Assembly: GCA_001769125.1 (NCBI GenBank)
Contig: MEOG01000088.1
Location: forward strand, 107,283 to 171,282
Source: Bacteroidetes bacterium GWF2_35_48
GTDB lineage: Bacteria > Bacteroidota > Bacteroidia > Bacteroidales > GWF2-35-48
Direction of reading: 5' to 3'
Length of the DNA: 64,000 nt
A model generated the notes under the pieces. That model worked only from the letters and a program-made list of their open reading frames with translations. It ran no database searches and was not told the DNA's origin. A program made the position numbers and the translations under genes. Shown here one piece after another: positions 1 to 7,329 of the stretch. Each line of letters opens with the position of its first letter. Position 1 is the stretch's first letter.

Positions 1-732
1 CGAAATATTCACACGGGCGCTGATATGCAACAATATCCAGCTCCTGATAAAATCAACGGCCGTGCGGCTTATAATCAGAACCAACTGGGCAATCAGAACT
101 AAGTAAATAAAATTCAGGTCCTGGTTTGTGATGCCGAAGTCAACAATACTTTGAGTAAGGAACGGAAAAATCAATTGAAAAATACTTCCGAGCAGAAGCC
201 CGAATGCGAATTGAAACAGCAGTTTTTTGTGTGGCCTCAGGTAAGAAAACAAAAACCGCATTGATTTTTTATCCGGCTTTTCATCGTCGGTAATATACAA
301 ATCGGGCGTGGGTTCAAGCAACAGGCAAACACCGCTTTTTTTTCCTTCTGCTTCCGTGGAAGCCCATTTACCGAGAAACTCGTCTCTGGTATATTTTACC
401 TGACCAAATGCCGGGTCAGCTACAAATATGGTATTTCCTTTTTTTCCGATATCGTAAACAACCACAAAATGTTTCTGGTTCCAATGCGCAATAAAAGGAA
501 AAGGTTTTTCTTCAACTAATTTGTCAAAAGTAGTTTTTACTCCTGTGGTTCTGAACCCGATGCTTTCTGCGGCTTCGCTGATACCCAGCATAGACACTCC
601 CTCGCGGGATATATAGGTTTTATCGCGCAGCGTCTGCAGGGAATAGTTCCGACCGTAAAATCTGGCAATCATGCGCAGGCAGGCAGGTCCGCAATCCATT
701 TTATCCGTTTGTATATAAACAGGAAAAGACAT
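1..732 (-). CDS. C39-peptidase ABC exporter (bacteriocin/RiPP type), 3' part outside window
   Basis: Only the first 244 codons are in the window. The N-terminus is a complete C39 double-glycine leader peptidase domain: QTDKMDCGPACL with catalytic Cys14, HWNQKHF with His88, and VADP with Asp106. From about residue 160 the ABC-transporter membrane domain begins (hydrophobic stretch FQFAFGLLLGSIFQLIFPFL, then a second helix), still open at the window edge. Exporters of this family cut peptide precursors after Gly-Gly and pump the mature peptide across the inner membrane. The start ATG is 2 bases after the stop of the upstream nucleotidyltransferase gene, so the two are almost certainly co-transcribed. 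The double-glycine precursor encoded upstream at 1836-1991 is the obvious substrate. The nucleotide-binding domain must lie to the left and cannot be checked here. Confidence 0.9.
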   Translation of the reverse strand, partial: MSFPVYIQTDKMDCGPACLRMIARFYGRNYSLQTLRDKTYISREGVSMLGISEAAESIGFRTTGVKTTFDKLVEEKPFPFIAHWNQKHFVVVYDIGKKGNTIFVADPAFGQVKYTRDEFLGKWASTEAEGKKSGVCLLLEPTPDLYITDDEKPDKKSMRFLFSYLRPHKKLLFQFAFGLLLGSIFQLIFPFLTQSIVDFGITNQDLNFIYLVLIAQLVLIISRTAVDFIRSWILLHISARVNIS

Positions 733-734
733 TT

Positions 735-1619
735 TTACAATTTAAGATATATCCAAACCCTCACTAAAAAAATATTGACGTCTTCAACAGTCCATTTCCG
801 GTCGCTGTGAAAAAGGGGAAGCAAGCCCGATGCTTCGTACCAGTTTTTACATAAGTTCGGGTTTCGTATATTGTTGAATAAATAGATTAACGATTGCTTT
901 AACAGCTTGGACCATGAATCATTGTCATTATATATTTTATCGGGAATATTCCATGCCAGACATTCTAATAAAAACGATGGGGCTTTTATATAGTCGCCGT
1001 CTTCAATCATTTTATATCTGAGTCTTTTAAATATTCTCACAAGATGTTTAAATTTGTTTTGCGTCCGGTAATTTTTTGTTTTGGCATTGGCAATATGTTG
1101 TAATGGAAAATTACTGATCCAGTCGCCTTTATCGGTTTGAAATTTTACACCAACCTCGTAGGAATCTTTTCCCGAATATCTTCTATATTGACAGGTTGGT
1201 ACAATATATTGCGCAATCCGGTTTACATTCCCCTTGACATAAATATATTTATCATTTCTCTCAATGGCTTCTTTACCGAATTTATTGACCAATGTATTTT
1301 CCACTGCAGATTTAAATTCTAAACTTGAATAATTGCAACGTGCGTTCAGGCCGAAATCGCTGTCGTTTTTTTCCTGCTGTAAATCTAAATAGAAATTGTC
1401 CATGTACCTGACATTAATATCTATTTCATTATTTAGTTTCACATTCGTATCATTGGAATAAGAGCCCTGTCCGAAAACCTCGATTTTCATTTTACCAAGG
1501 ATTTTATCTTCATGAATAATATCTGTAATTATTTTTACTGCATCCGAGAGTTTTTCTTCGTCCAAATCGTCCGGAGGCAAAATCCATTTATTAAAAATAT
1601 CTTCTGTAAATTCCATCAA
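735..1619 (-). CDS. Nucleotidyltransferase of the 2-5A synthetase/CD-NTase-like fold, altered active site
   Basis: A 294-residue protein with the pol-beta nucleotidyltransferase signature: GQGSYSNDTN (GS motif) followed by NNEIDINVRY, which supplies a Glu-x-Asp pair in place of the usual Asp-x-Asp. Further on it has NRIAQYIVPTCQYRRY. Relatives as I know them read A-D-(V/L)-(V/L)-P here, and the third metal-binding Asp appears to be Tyr in this protein. The C-terminal half is helical, with FKHLVRIFKRLRYKM and a conserved-looking SFLLECLAWNIP. This fold includes CBASS cyclic-oligonucleotide synthases, but no CBASS effector lies next to it. It sits between a double-glycine peptide gene and a C39 exporter, which suggests a role in peptide modification, regulation or immunity. 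That role is inference; only the family call is well supported. Confidence 0.75.
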   Translation of the reverse strand: MMEFTEDIFNKWILPPDDLDEEKLSDAVKIITDIIHEDKILGKMKIEVFGQGSYSNDTNVKLNNEIDINVRYMDNFYLDLQQEKNDSDFGLNARCNYSSLEFKSAVENTLVNKFGKEAIERNDKYIYVKGNVNRIAQYIVPTCQYRRYSGKDSYEVGVKFQTDKGDWISNFPLQHIANAKTKNYRTQNKFKHLVRIFKRLRYKMIEDGDYIKAPSFLLECLAWNIPDKIYNDNDSWSKLLKQSLIYLFNNIRNPNLCKNWYEASGLLPLFHSDRKWTVEDVNIFLVRVWIYLKL

Positions 1620-1666
1620 AATAGTATTTATAAAAAATGATACAATCCCATAAAATCAATCAGATT

Positions 1667-1756
1667 ACCACTAACGTAGACAAGCCACAACAGTTTAGCT
1701 GAGCATTCGACTGAGCTTACGCTACAGTCTCATGCCAAGCTAAACAAGTTAGTGGT
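1667..1756. repeat. Two-step inverted repeat between peptide gene and nucleotidyltransferase gene
   Basis: ACCACTAAC (1667-1675) pairs with GTTAGTGGT (1748-1756), and inside it GTTTAGCT (1693-1700) pairs with AGCTAAAC (1738-1745). The loop holds a second GAGCATTCGACTGAGC-like element. It lies in the 216-base gap between the peptide gene (ends 1836) and the nucleotidyltransferase start (1619). In RNA it could form a long hairpin that stabilises the peptide message or partly terminates transcription, so that more peptide than enzyme is made. It could equally be a dispersed palindromic repeat. There is no clean U-run on either side. Confidence 0.6.
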
Positions 1757-1835
1757 TTTTAGTCTTGCCTATCTTTCGTCAGGTTTGACCACTAAAAACA
1801 AATTTTATGTTCTTAATATAAGCAAATTCAAAATC

Positions 1836-1991
1836 TTAACCATTGCCCTTTGGTGGCGGAGGAGGCGGAGGTGGGGGAATCGGGTCGTCGCCTCCTCTCA
1901 GCTTTATCATTTCCTCCTTTTTCAGAACCTCTCCAATACGTTTCGACTTCTTTGTGTCAAATTTTTCTTTTAAAAATTTTCCTGTTTTCAT
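1836..1991 (-). CDS. Double-glycine leader peptide precursor with polyproline core
   Basis: A 51-codon gene read by hand on the minus strand, ATG at 1991 and TAA at 1836-1838. Residues 1-34 are a charged, Lys-rich leader starting MKTGKFLKEKF and ending KKEEMIKLRGG, a typical Gly-Gly cleavage site. Residues 35-51 form the core DDPIPPPPPPPPPKGNG. The nine prolines use CCC, CCA, CCT and CCG codons, so this is not a simple microsatellite. The short leader ending in LRGG resembles the Bacteroidota natural-product precursors with Gly-Gly leaders, which are exported by C39 ABC transporters. Such a transporter is two genes downstream on the same strand. Nine prolines in a row would stall ribosomes without EF-P. 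Activity of the mature peptide is unknown: bacteriocin, signal or scaffold for modification are all possible. Confidence 0.75.
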   Translation of the reverse strand: MKTGKFLKEKFDTKKSKRIGEVLKKEEMIKLRGGDDPIPPPPPPPPPKGNG

Positions 1992-2305
1992 AACTTTTAT
2001 TTTTAATGATTTTTGCCTACTCTGTTATAGCTTTTCAGCTTCCGCTATATTTATCCGGATAAGGGTATTTTTACAGTTAATCATAAAAAGGGTAAAAAGG
2101 TAAAGTGAGAATCTGAGCTATTGCCCACAGGCAGTGAGTTTTTTGACTAAAAAAAATAAAAGTATTTTATGTCTTTTAACGGGATATGATTTCATCATTT
2201 TAAGCGATTTTGATTTTTTTACTACTTTTGTTTGCAGTATCATTTTATTTTTGAAACCCGATAATCTTCATTGTATTGAAATTCATTTTACACATAGACT
2301 ATAAA

Positions 2306-2337
2306 TTGTACTCAAAACGGGTAAATTATTTACTTTG
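2306..2337 (+). promoter_or_regulatory. Candidate promoter of the TPR-CHAT gene
   Basis: TTG at 2306-2308, then 21 bases, then TTACTTTG (2330-2337), one mismatch from the TAnnTTTG -7 element. A second candidate, TACTTTTG at 2223-2230, matches the -7 element perfectly but has no TTG at the right distance. If the downstream promoter is the real one, translation must begin at GTG 2345 or later rather than at TTG 2276. The 280 bases between the peptide gene and here show nothing else. Confidence 0.35.
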
Positions 2338-2344
2338 CAAACTT

Positions 2345-5300
2345 GTGAGGACTCTTCCCGCATGCGAAGGAAGACCCAACAGGTTTGTCACATTATTTCC
2401 TGCCTTTAGGATCCTATTTTTCGTATTTTTTTTTACATTTACTTTTCCTGCAACCTATTCACAAAACAGGGAAGGCGATTCATTATCCATAACCGGTCTG
2501 AAATTTTATAAGGCGCTGGTACATCTGAATTCCTGCAGATATGACAGCGCATTAACAGGGTTTGATAAGGTACTTTCGGTTTATAAAACACAAAAGGATA
2601 CTTTTCATATATTTCTTTGTTTTACTAATTTGGGTTTATGTTATTGCGGAAAATCAGATATCAAACAGGCGGAGAAATATCTGCAATTAGCAACACCTTT
2701 ACAAAAGAAGCTTTCCGGGGAATTGACTTTAATGAATTTATTAAAATTGAAAAACCAAATTGCTTTTCAGAAAAAGGATTATGAAGAGGCGATTAATAGC
2801 AGCGCAGAAATTCTGAAACTTCTTCTGAAGCAAAAAAAAGACAGTTTAGAAATCGCAAGAAACTACATCATGCTTGGTTATTGCTATTACCTGACGAATG
2901 ATTTTGAAAAAGCGCTGACTTTTTATTATGATGCTGAAGAATATATTTCAAAGACATTCGGAAAAAATTATTATTTGCTTGGTTCCGTATATACTACAAT
3001 GGCTTTAATATTTTATGGAAAAGCGGAATATGAAAAGGCTCTTTTATTTTACAGCAAAGCATTAAATATTTTATCCGGGAATTATGGAAAAGAATATCCC
3101 GGGCTTGGAATAATTTATAACTACATTGGCTTATCTTATTATTCTTTGAAAAATTACCAACTGGCTTTATCCTATATGAACAAGTGCCGGTTAATCTATG
3201 AAAAAAACAAAAGCGAACAGCTCGGGTATAACTATGATTACCTGGCACGCACGTATCAGAAATTACACAACTATGCAGAAGCTGAAAAATATTTTTTTAA
3301 AGGCATTGAATTATTTTTAAAAAAACAGCATAAAGACATTGGCAACCTGTCTGATTTATATCTGAATCTTGGCGATCTGTATATAGAAAGCGGCGATACC
3401 TGTAAAGGGTACAAGTATTATAAAAAAGCGAATTTTATCCTTAAAGATAAAAAAAAACAATATCCCGTTATTGTATCAAAATCATTTACCCGGCTTGGAG
3501 ATTACTGTTGCAAAAAAAAACAATATAAAAAAGCACTGGAATTTTATCAGGAAGCGCTGATAGCCATTTCAGAAAATTTCAAGAATAAGGATTATTATAC
3601 CAATCCCAACGATCCTGAATATATTTCAGGCAAGCAATTTTTTTCGGTTCTGAAAAATAAAGCTTCGGCCTTGCTGAATTATTATTTTATTTCTGGGAAT
3701 AAAAAAGATTTGGAAGCATGTCTCTCTACTTATGAGCTGCTCATGCGGGCGTTAAATCAAGCCCGTATAGGCTTCCTCTCTTCCGGGGATAAATTATTTT
3801 TTACGGAAAACTACAGGGAAATTTTTATCAATGCTCTTCATTCTGCTTACCTGCTTTATAAAATTACAGGCAATACGGGATATAAGGAAAAAGCGTTTTC
3901 AATTGCTGGTCAGGGAAAAGCCGCTGTTTTATTATCGTATATTCATGATGCTGCGGCAAAAATTTCAGGCAATGTTCCATTATCCGAAAGGGAAAAAGAG
4001 CGGTTCCTGAACCAAAAAACATCTGCTTATAAAAAATATATTTATGAAGAAAAATTAAAGGCTTCGCCCGATGAAAATAAGCTGAACACTTACACCTCGA
4101 GATTATTTTATTTAGAAAAAAGTTACGATTCTCTTATTGCTGTATTTGAAAATAAATATCCTAAATATTATAAATTAAAATATGATTTCACAGTACCGGA
4201 AATTTCATCCGTTCAAAAACAATTGGCGGCAGACCAGGCACTGGTTGAATATACGGTAGCCGATACAGCGGTTTATATTTTTGTGTGTACGCAAAACCGG
4301 TTTGAAGCTATGGCTATCTGCATTGACAGCTCTTTTAAAAAAAAACTGGCTGTCTATCAAAGCAGGTTTTCAACCTCCCAGCTACAGTGCCAAAGTGCGG
4401 AGGACCTTAAGCAATTTGCAGAAGCTGCTTATTCATTATATGCCTGTTTGATCGGACCGATAGAGACTGTGGTTAAAAATAAAAGACTCATTATTGTTCC
4501 CGACGATTGCCTCGGCACAATGAGCTTCGATGCACTTTTGTACAGACCTGCCTGCAAAAATGAAAACTACAGGGATTTGTCATACCTGATAAAAAAATAC
4601 GCTTTGAGTTATTATTATTCATCCGCATTATTTTCCGTGAGTAAAAGACAAAATAGCATGAATCATTCCCTGCTGGCATTTGCCCCTGATTACAGCAATT
4701 ATTCTTCTGTTGACAATACAGGGTTCTCAGATTTGCATAAACGTGGCGTTGACCTTAGACCCATACGGAGAACAATGGATGAGATAAAAAATATATCCGG
4801 CATTACCGATTGCGATATTTTAAGTGGCGAAGCGGCAACAGAAGAGAATTTTAAAAAAAATGCATGCTCATACGGAATACTTCATTTGGCCATGCACACA
4901 GTGATTGATAACGAAAATCCGTTGTATTCCAAATTGGTGTTTACCCCGGGCGCCGATAAAAAAGAAGACGGTTTACTTAATGCCTATGAATTATATAATA
5001 TGGATATCGGTTCCTGCCTGATTGTGCTGAGTGCCTGCAATACCGGATGCGGAAAACTTTATAGGGGAGAAGGGACGATGAGCCTTGCCCGCGCTTTTAT
5101 ATATGCCGGTTGCCCGGGTATAGTAATGACGCTTTGGACAGTTGATGACAATTCGGGTGCTGCGCTTATGAGAAATTTCTACTCTAAACTTGCCGTAGGT
5201 ATGACCAAAGACGAAGCGTTACGCCATGCCAAACTCGATTTTCTCGCCAGATGCGATGATACCAAGGCTTTTCCTTATTTTTGGGCGGCTTATGTAAGTA

Positions 5301-5449
5301 TCGGCGATTCTTCGCCATTCGTATTAAAAGAAAATCGTAAATGGTATTATATAGCGGCTTCTTTTACAGTTTTAATGTTGGTGATTCTTTTTATACTCTT
5401 TGTTATTTCGAAAAGAAAAAAGAAAGTCAACGTTTTAAACAATGAATAA
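2345..5449 (+). CDS. TPR-repeat protein with C-terminal CHAT (caspase-like) domain and membrane anchor
   Basis: About 1034 residues from GTG 2345; TTG 2276 would add 23. A hydrophobic segment (RILFFVFFFTFTFPA) ending in TYSQ looks like a signal peptide. About ten tetratricopeptide repeats follow (for example ALTFYYDAEEYI, ALLFYSKALNIL, ALEFYQEALIAI), then a CHAT domain covering the last third. The caspase-fold catalytic pair is visible: His in GILHLAMHT (codon at 4895) and Cys in IVLSACNTGCG (codon at 5036). The domain ends in the usual GCPGIVMTLWTVDDN and FPYFWAAYV. A membrane helix (WYYIAASFTVLMLVILFILF) and a basic tail RKKKK follow. The peptidase domain is therefore probably periplasmic or exposed and tethered. 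The 3' end overlaps the convergent anti-sigma-like gene by 23 bases. The target of cleavage is unknown. Confidence 0.88.
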   Translation: MRTLPACEGRPNRFVTLFPAFRILFFVFFFTFTFPATYSQNREGDSLSITGLKFYKALVHLNSCRYDSALTGFDKVLSVYKTQKDTFHIFLCFTNLGLCYCGKSDIKQAEKYLQLATPLQKKLSGELTLMNLLKLKNQIAFQKKDYEEAINSSAEILKLLLKQKKDSLEIARNYIMLGYCYYLTNDFEKALTFYYDAEEYISKTFGKNYYLLGSVYTTMALIFYGKAEYEKALLFYSKALNILSGNYGKEYPGLGIIYNYIGLSYYSLKNYQLALSYMNKCRLIYEKNKSEQLGYNYDYLARTYQKLHNYAEAEKYFFKGIELFLKKQHKDIGNLSDLYLNLGDLYIESGDTCKGYKYYKKANFILKDKKKQYPVIVSKSFTRLGDYCCKKKQYKKALEFYQEALIAISENFKNKDYYTNPNDPEYISGKQFFSVLKNKASALLNYYFISGNKKDLEACLSTYELLMRALNQARIGFLSSGDKLFFTENYREIFINALHSAYLLYKITGNTGYKEKAFSIAGQGKAAVLLSYIHDAAAKISGNVPLSEREKERFLNQKTSAYKKYIYEEKLKASPDENKLNTYTSRLFYLEKSYDSLIAVFENKYPKYYKLKYDFTVPEISSVQKQLAADQALVEYTVADTAVYIFVCTQNRFEAMAICIDSSFKKKLAVYQSRFSTSQLQCQSAEDLKQFAEAAYSLYACLIGPIETVVKNKRLIIVPDDCLGTMSFDALLYRPACKNENYRDLSYLIKKYALSYYYSSALFSVSKRQNSMNHSLLAFAPDYSNYSSVDNTGFSDLHKRGVDLRPIRRTMDEIKNISGITDCDILSGEAATEENFKKNACSYGILHLAMHTVIDNENPLYSKLVFTPGADKKEDGLLNAYELYNMDIGSCLIVLSACNTGCGKLYRGEGTMSLARAFIYAGCPGIVMTLWTVDDNSGAALMRNFYSKLAVGMTKDEALRHAKLDFLARCDDTKAFPYFWAAYVSIGDSSPFVLKENRKWYYIAASFTVLMLVILFILFVISKRKKKVNVLNNE

Positions 5450-6233
5450 TTTCTTCGGATTTACCCTTATAATATTCATTTGTGAGCAGTTGTTCAAAAT
5501 TACGTAATGCTGCTTTCGGGTTATTGATCTTTGAATAGCAAAAACCTTGATACCATATTGCATGCGATAAAAACAGCCTGTCTTGTTTGTCAATTATTAT
5601 CTGAAGCTTAACAATAGCTTCGTTAAATTTTTCTGTTTCCATCAGGGCTATGGACGAGTAAAAAAGTGCGAGTATATTATTTTTATCAGTAGCCAGAACC
5701 TGGTTGAAGAGAGAGAGAGAGCCCTTATAATCGCCTTTTTCGTAAAGTATGAATGCATTTTCCAAAACAGGATTCAACCCGGATTCTCCGGACCTGACAA
5801 TAGAAACAGGTTCATAGGGTTTGTAATATTCGGCAAAAATTTTGTCATGCGAAGTAGACGCATTTTGATAAAACAATAAGACGACAGTGGCAATTATGAT
5901 GATGCCCGAAATTGAAGCGGCAGCATACCATAACGGGGAAAAACCGGTTTTTTTCAGTTTAACGGGTCGCTCATTTTTAACAGAATCTTTTTCTTCATCC
6001 TGAAACTCTTGCATCACTTTATCATGTATGAAATTTAATTGTTTTTCCAGCTTTTCTTCTTCCGTAAGTTCATGAATGAAATAATGATTTATTTCTTTAT
6101 GTAAATTAAGCAGATCTGCCAGTTCGGGTTCTGTTTCAAGCCTTTTTTCAAACCCAAAGAGTTCTTTTTCCTGCATCTCGCCTGATAAATATTGTTCAAT
6201 TAACGTCGTATTTTTTTTATTCGGTAGATTCAT
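5427..6233 (-). CDS. Anti-sigma-factor-like membrane protein with TPR domain
   Basis: 268 residues. The N-terminal region (LIEQYLSGEMQEKELFGFEKRL..EPEL) has the look of the zinc-free anti-sigma domains common in Bacteroidota (bacterial sigma-binding helices before a membrane helix). One membrane helix, LWYAAASISGIIIIATVVLLFY, lies near residue 110. The periplasmic part has at least three TPR units (ENAFILYEKGDYKGSLSLFNQVL; ALFYSSIALMETEKFNEAIVKL; AIWYQGFCYSKINNPKAALRNFEQLL). The gene starts 4 bases after the stop of the sigma-factor gene, so the two form an operon. Inference: it holds the sigma factor at the membrane and may sense through its TPR domain, perhaps by contact with the TPR-CHAT protein encoded convergently. 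Confidence 0.7.
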   Translation of the reverse strand: MNLPNKKNTTLIEQYLSGEMQEKELFGFEKRLETEPELADLLNLHKEINHYFIHELTEEEKLEKQLNFIHDKVMQEFQDEEKDSVKNERPVKLKKTGFSPLWYAAASISGIIIIATVVLLFYQNASTSHDKIFAEYYKPYEPVSIVRSGESGLNPVLENAFILYEKGDYKGSLSLFNQVLATDKNNILALFYSSIALMETEKFNEAIVKLQIIIDKQDRLFLSHAIWYQGFCYSKINNPKAALRNFEQLLTNEYYKGKSEEIIHCLKR

Positions 6234-6237
6234 GGCT

Positions 6238-6858
6238 TTAGATTAAAATTAATTCCTGTTTTTTAATCAGTTCTTTATAATCCGGGTCGTTTTTGATGCA
6301 GGAAACAAGATATTCCTTGCATTGGTATCTTCGGGCTTTTACCGATTCAGCACTTTTAAACTTTAATCTTGTTTTAATCCTGTTATCCGGAATTTGACTA
6401 AAAAATAACTTCAGCAATACTTTACAGTCTTTACCTAGCTTCTTAAAATGTAACCGGAACAACTGTGTTTTCTTTAATTCAAGATATTTATTTTCAAAAT
6501 CTTCAATTGCATTTATGTTTTCGGAAAAAAATGATCCCTTGTCATAAAATATTTCGTAATCTATCAAAACCTCGCTTCTTGTTTTTTTGATTTGTAGTTG
6601 CTGTAACCACAGAATGCGGCAAACCGAAAAAAAATAGGTGTTAAAATCGCAGGTTAAATCAAATTTTGGCTTGGTAATATTTTTAAAAATAATAATAAGA
6701 GCATCCTGAATAATATCTTTCACTTCTGATTCGGAGCCGTTGTTTGCTAATATCATACTGGCTACAGTCCGATAATTCGATTTATATATATAATACAGGA
6801 TGATATTTTCTTTCCTTCGAAAACCCTGTATTATCTCACTATTCGTATAAGTTTTCAT
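6238..6858 (-). CDS. RNA polymerase sigma-70 family (ECF-like) factor
   Basis: 206 residues from ATG 6858; a TTG start at 6879 would add seven. Region 2 is recognisable: YYIYKSNYRTVASMIL, then SEVKDIIQDALIIIFKNI, then NTYFFSVCRILWLQQL (the core-binding and -10-recognition helices). Region 4 is divergent but has the expected position and length (CKVLLKLFFSQIPDNRIKTRLKFKSAESVKARRYQCKEYLV). The gene is first in an operon with the anti-sigma-like gene. It is preceded at 7015-7045 by a good TAnnTTTG promoter, with an untranslated leader of about 150 bases. Target promoters are unknown; the neighbouring CHAT gene is the natural guess. Confidence 0.75.
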   Translation of the reverse strand: MKTYTNSEIIQGFRRKENIILYYIYKSNYRTVASMILANNGSESEVKDIIQDALIIIFKNITKPKFDLTCDFNTYFFSVCRILWLQQLQIKKTRSEVLIDYEIFYDKGSFFSENINAIEDFENKYLELKKTQLFRLHFKKLGKDCKVLLKLFFSQIPDNRIKTRLKFKSAESVKARRYQCKEYLVSCIKNDPDYKELIKKQELILI

Positions 6859-7014
6859 CGATTTGGTATCTGTACTCAAAATTGAAACCTTTATTTTACA
6901 TTTGCAATTTCTATTTTTTATCTTTACTCACTTTGGGATAATTGTTATTACCCGCACAGTTCCCGGCTGTATGCAATATATTATTGCTTTACTCAGGAAT
7001 AATTCTCCGAATGG

Positions 7015-7045
7015 CAAAGTTACAATTTTTCATTATCGTTTCCAA
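7015..7045 (-). promoter_or_regulatory. Promoter of the sigma/anti-sigma operon
   Basis: On the minus strand TTG (7045-7043), 20 bases, TAACTTTG (7022-7015): a full match to the Bacteroidota -33/-7 arrangement. It lies about 155 bases before the likely ATG at 6858. Confidence 0.5.
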
Positions 7046-7155
7046 TAATGATTTAATAACTCACATTACGCAAAAAACTAAAAAAGACACGAATTTCACG
7101 AATTTTCACTAAAAAAAGTACAATGAGGGAATTAGTTTATGTATGTAAAGGTGAC

Positions 7156-7173
7156 ATACCAAATAATTGGTAT
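7156..7173. promoter_or_regulatory. Perfect 18-base dyad, candidate operator
   Basis: ATACCAA-ATAA-TTGGTAT, 7-base arms with a 4-base spacer. It lies in the 470-base divergent space between the sigma-factor gene and the first response-regulator gene (6859-7329), about 130 bases upstream of the regulator's -7 box. Apart from the two promoters and two copies of an AATTCGTGT-type sequence, this space shows nothing else. Confidence 0.35.
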
Positions 7174-7300
7174 TTGCATGGAAGTGTAAAGAGTTCACGG
7201 GAAGGAATATCCTGGAGTGGTTTATAAGTCAGTTTAGCACTTATTATGATAATTAGTGTAATTCGTGTCAAAAAACTTAAGCGTAACATCAGATAATAAG

Positions 7301-7308
7301 TATATTTG
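7301..7308 (+). promoter_or_regulatory. Candidate -7 box of first response-regulator gene
   Basis: TATATTTG fits TAnnTTTG, 22 bases before the ATG at 7330. No TTG is seen at the -33 distance, so this may need an activator. Confidence 0.35.
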
Positions 7309-7329
7309 TTGACTTAAAAATTTAGGCTA

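Noticed and set aside
735..1991. CBASS anti-phage operon
   Set aside because: The nucleotidyltransferase resembles CD-NTases, but no effector or Cap2/Cap3-type gene is present, the third catalytic Asp seems lost, and the neighbours are a secreted peptide and its exporter.
1843..2103. Plus-strand Gly-rich open frame (nine glycines in a row)
   Set aside because: It is the antisense shadow of the polyproline precursor gene. The minus frame has a proper start, leader and Gly-Gly site and lies in an operon.
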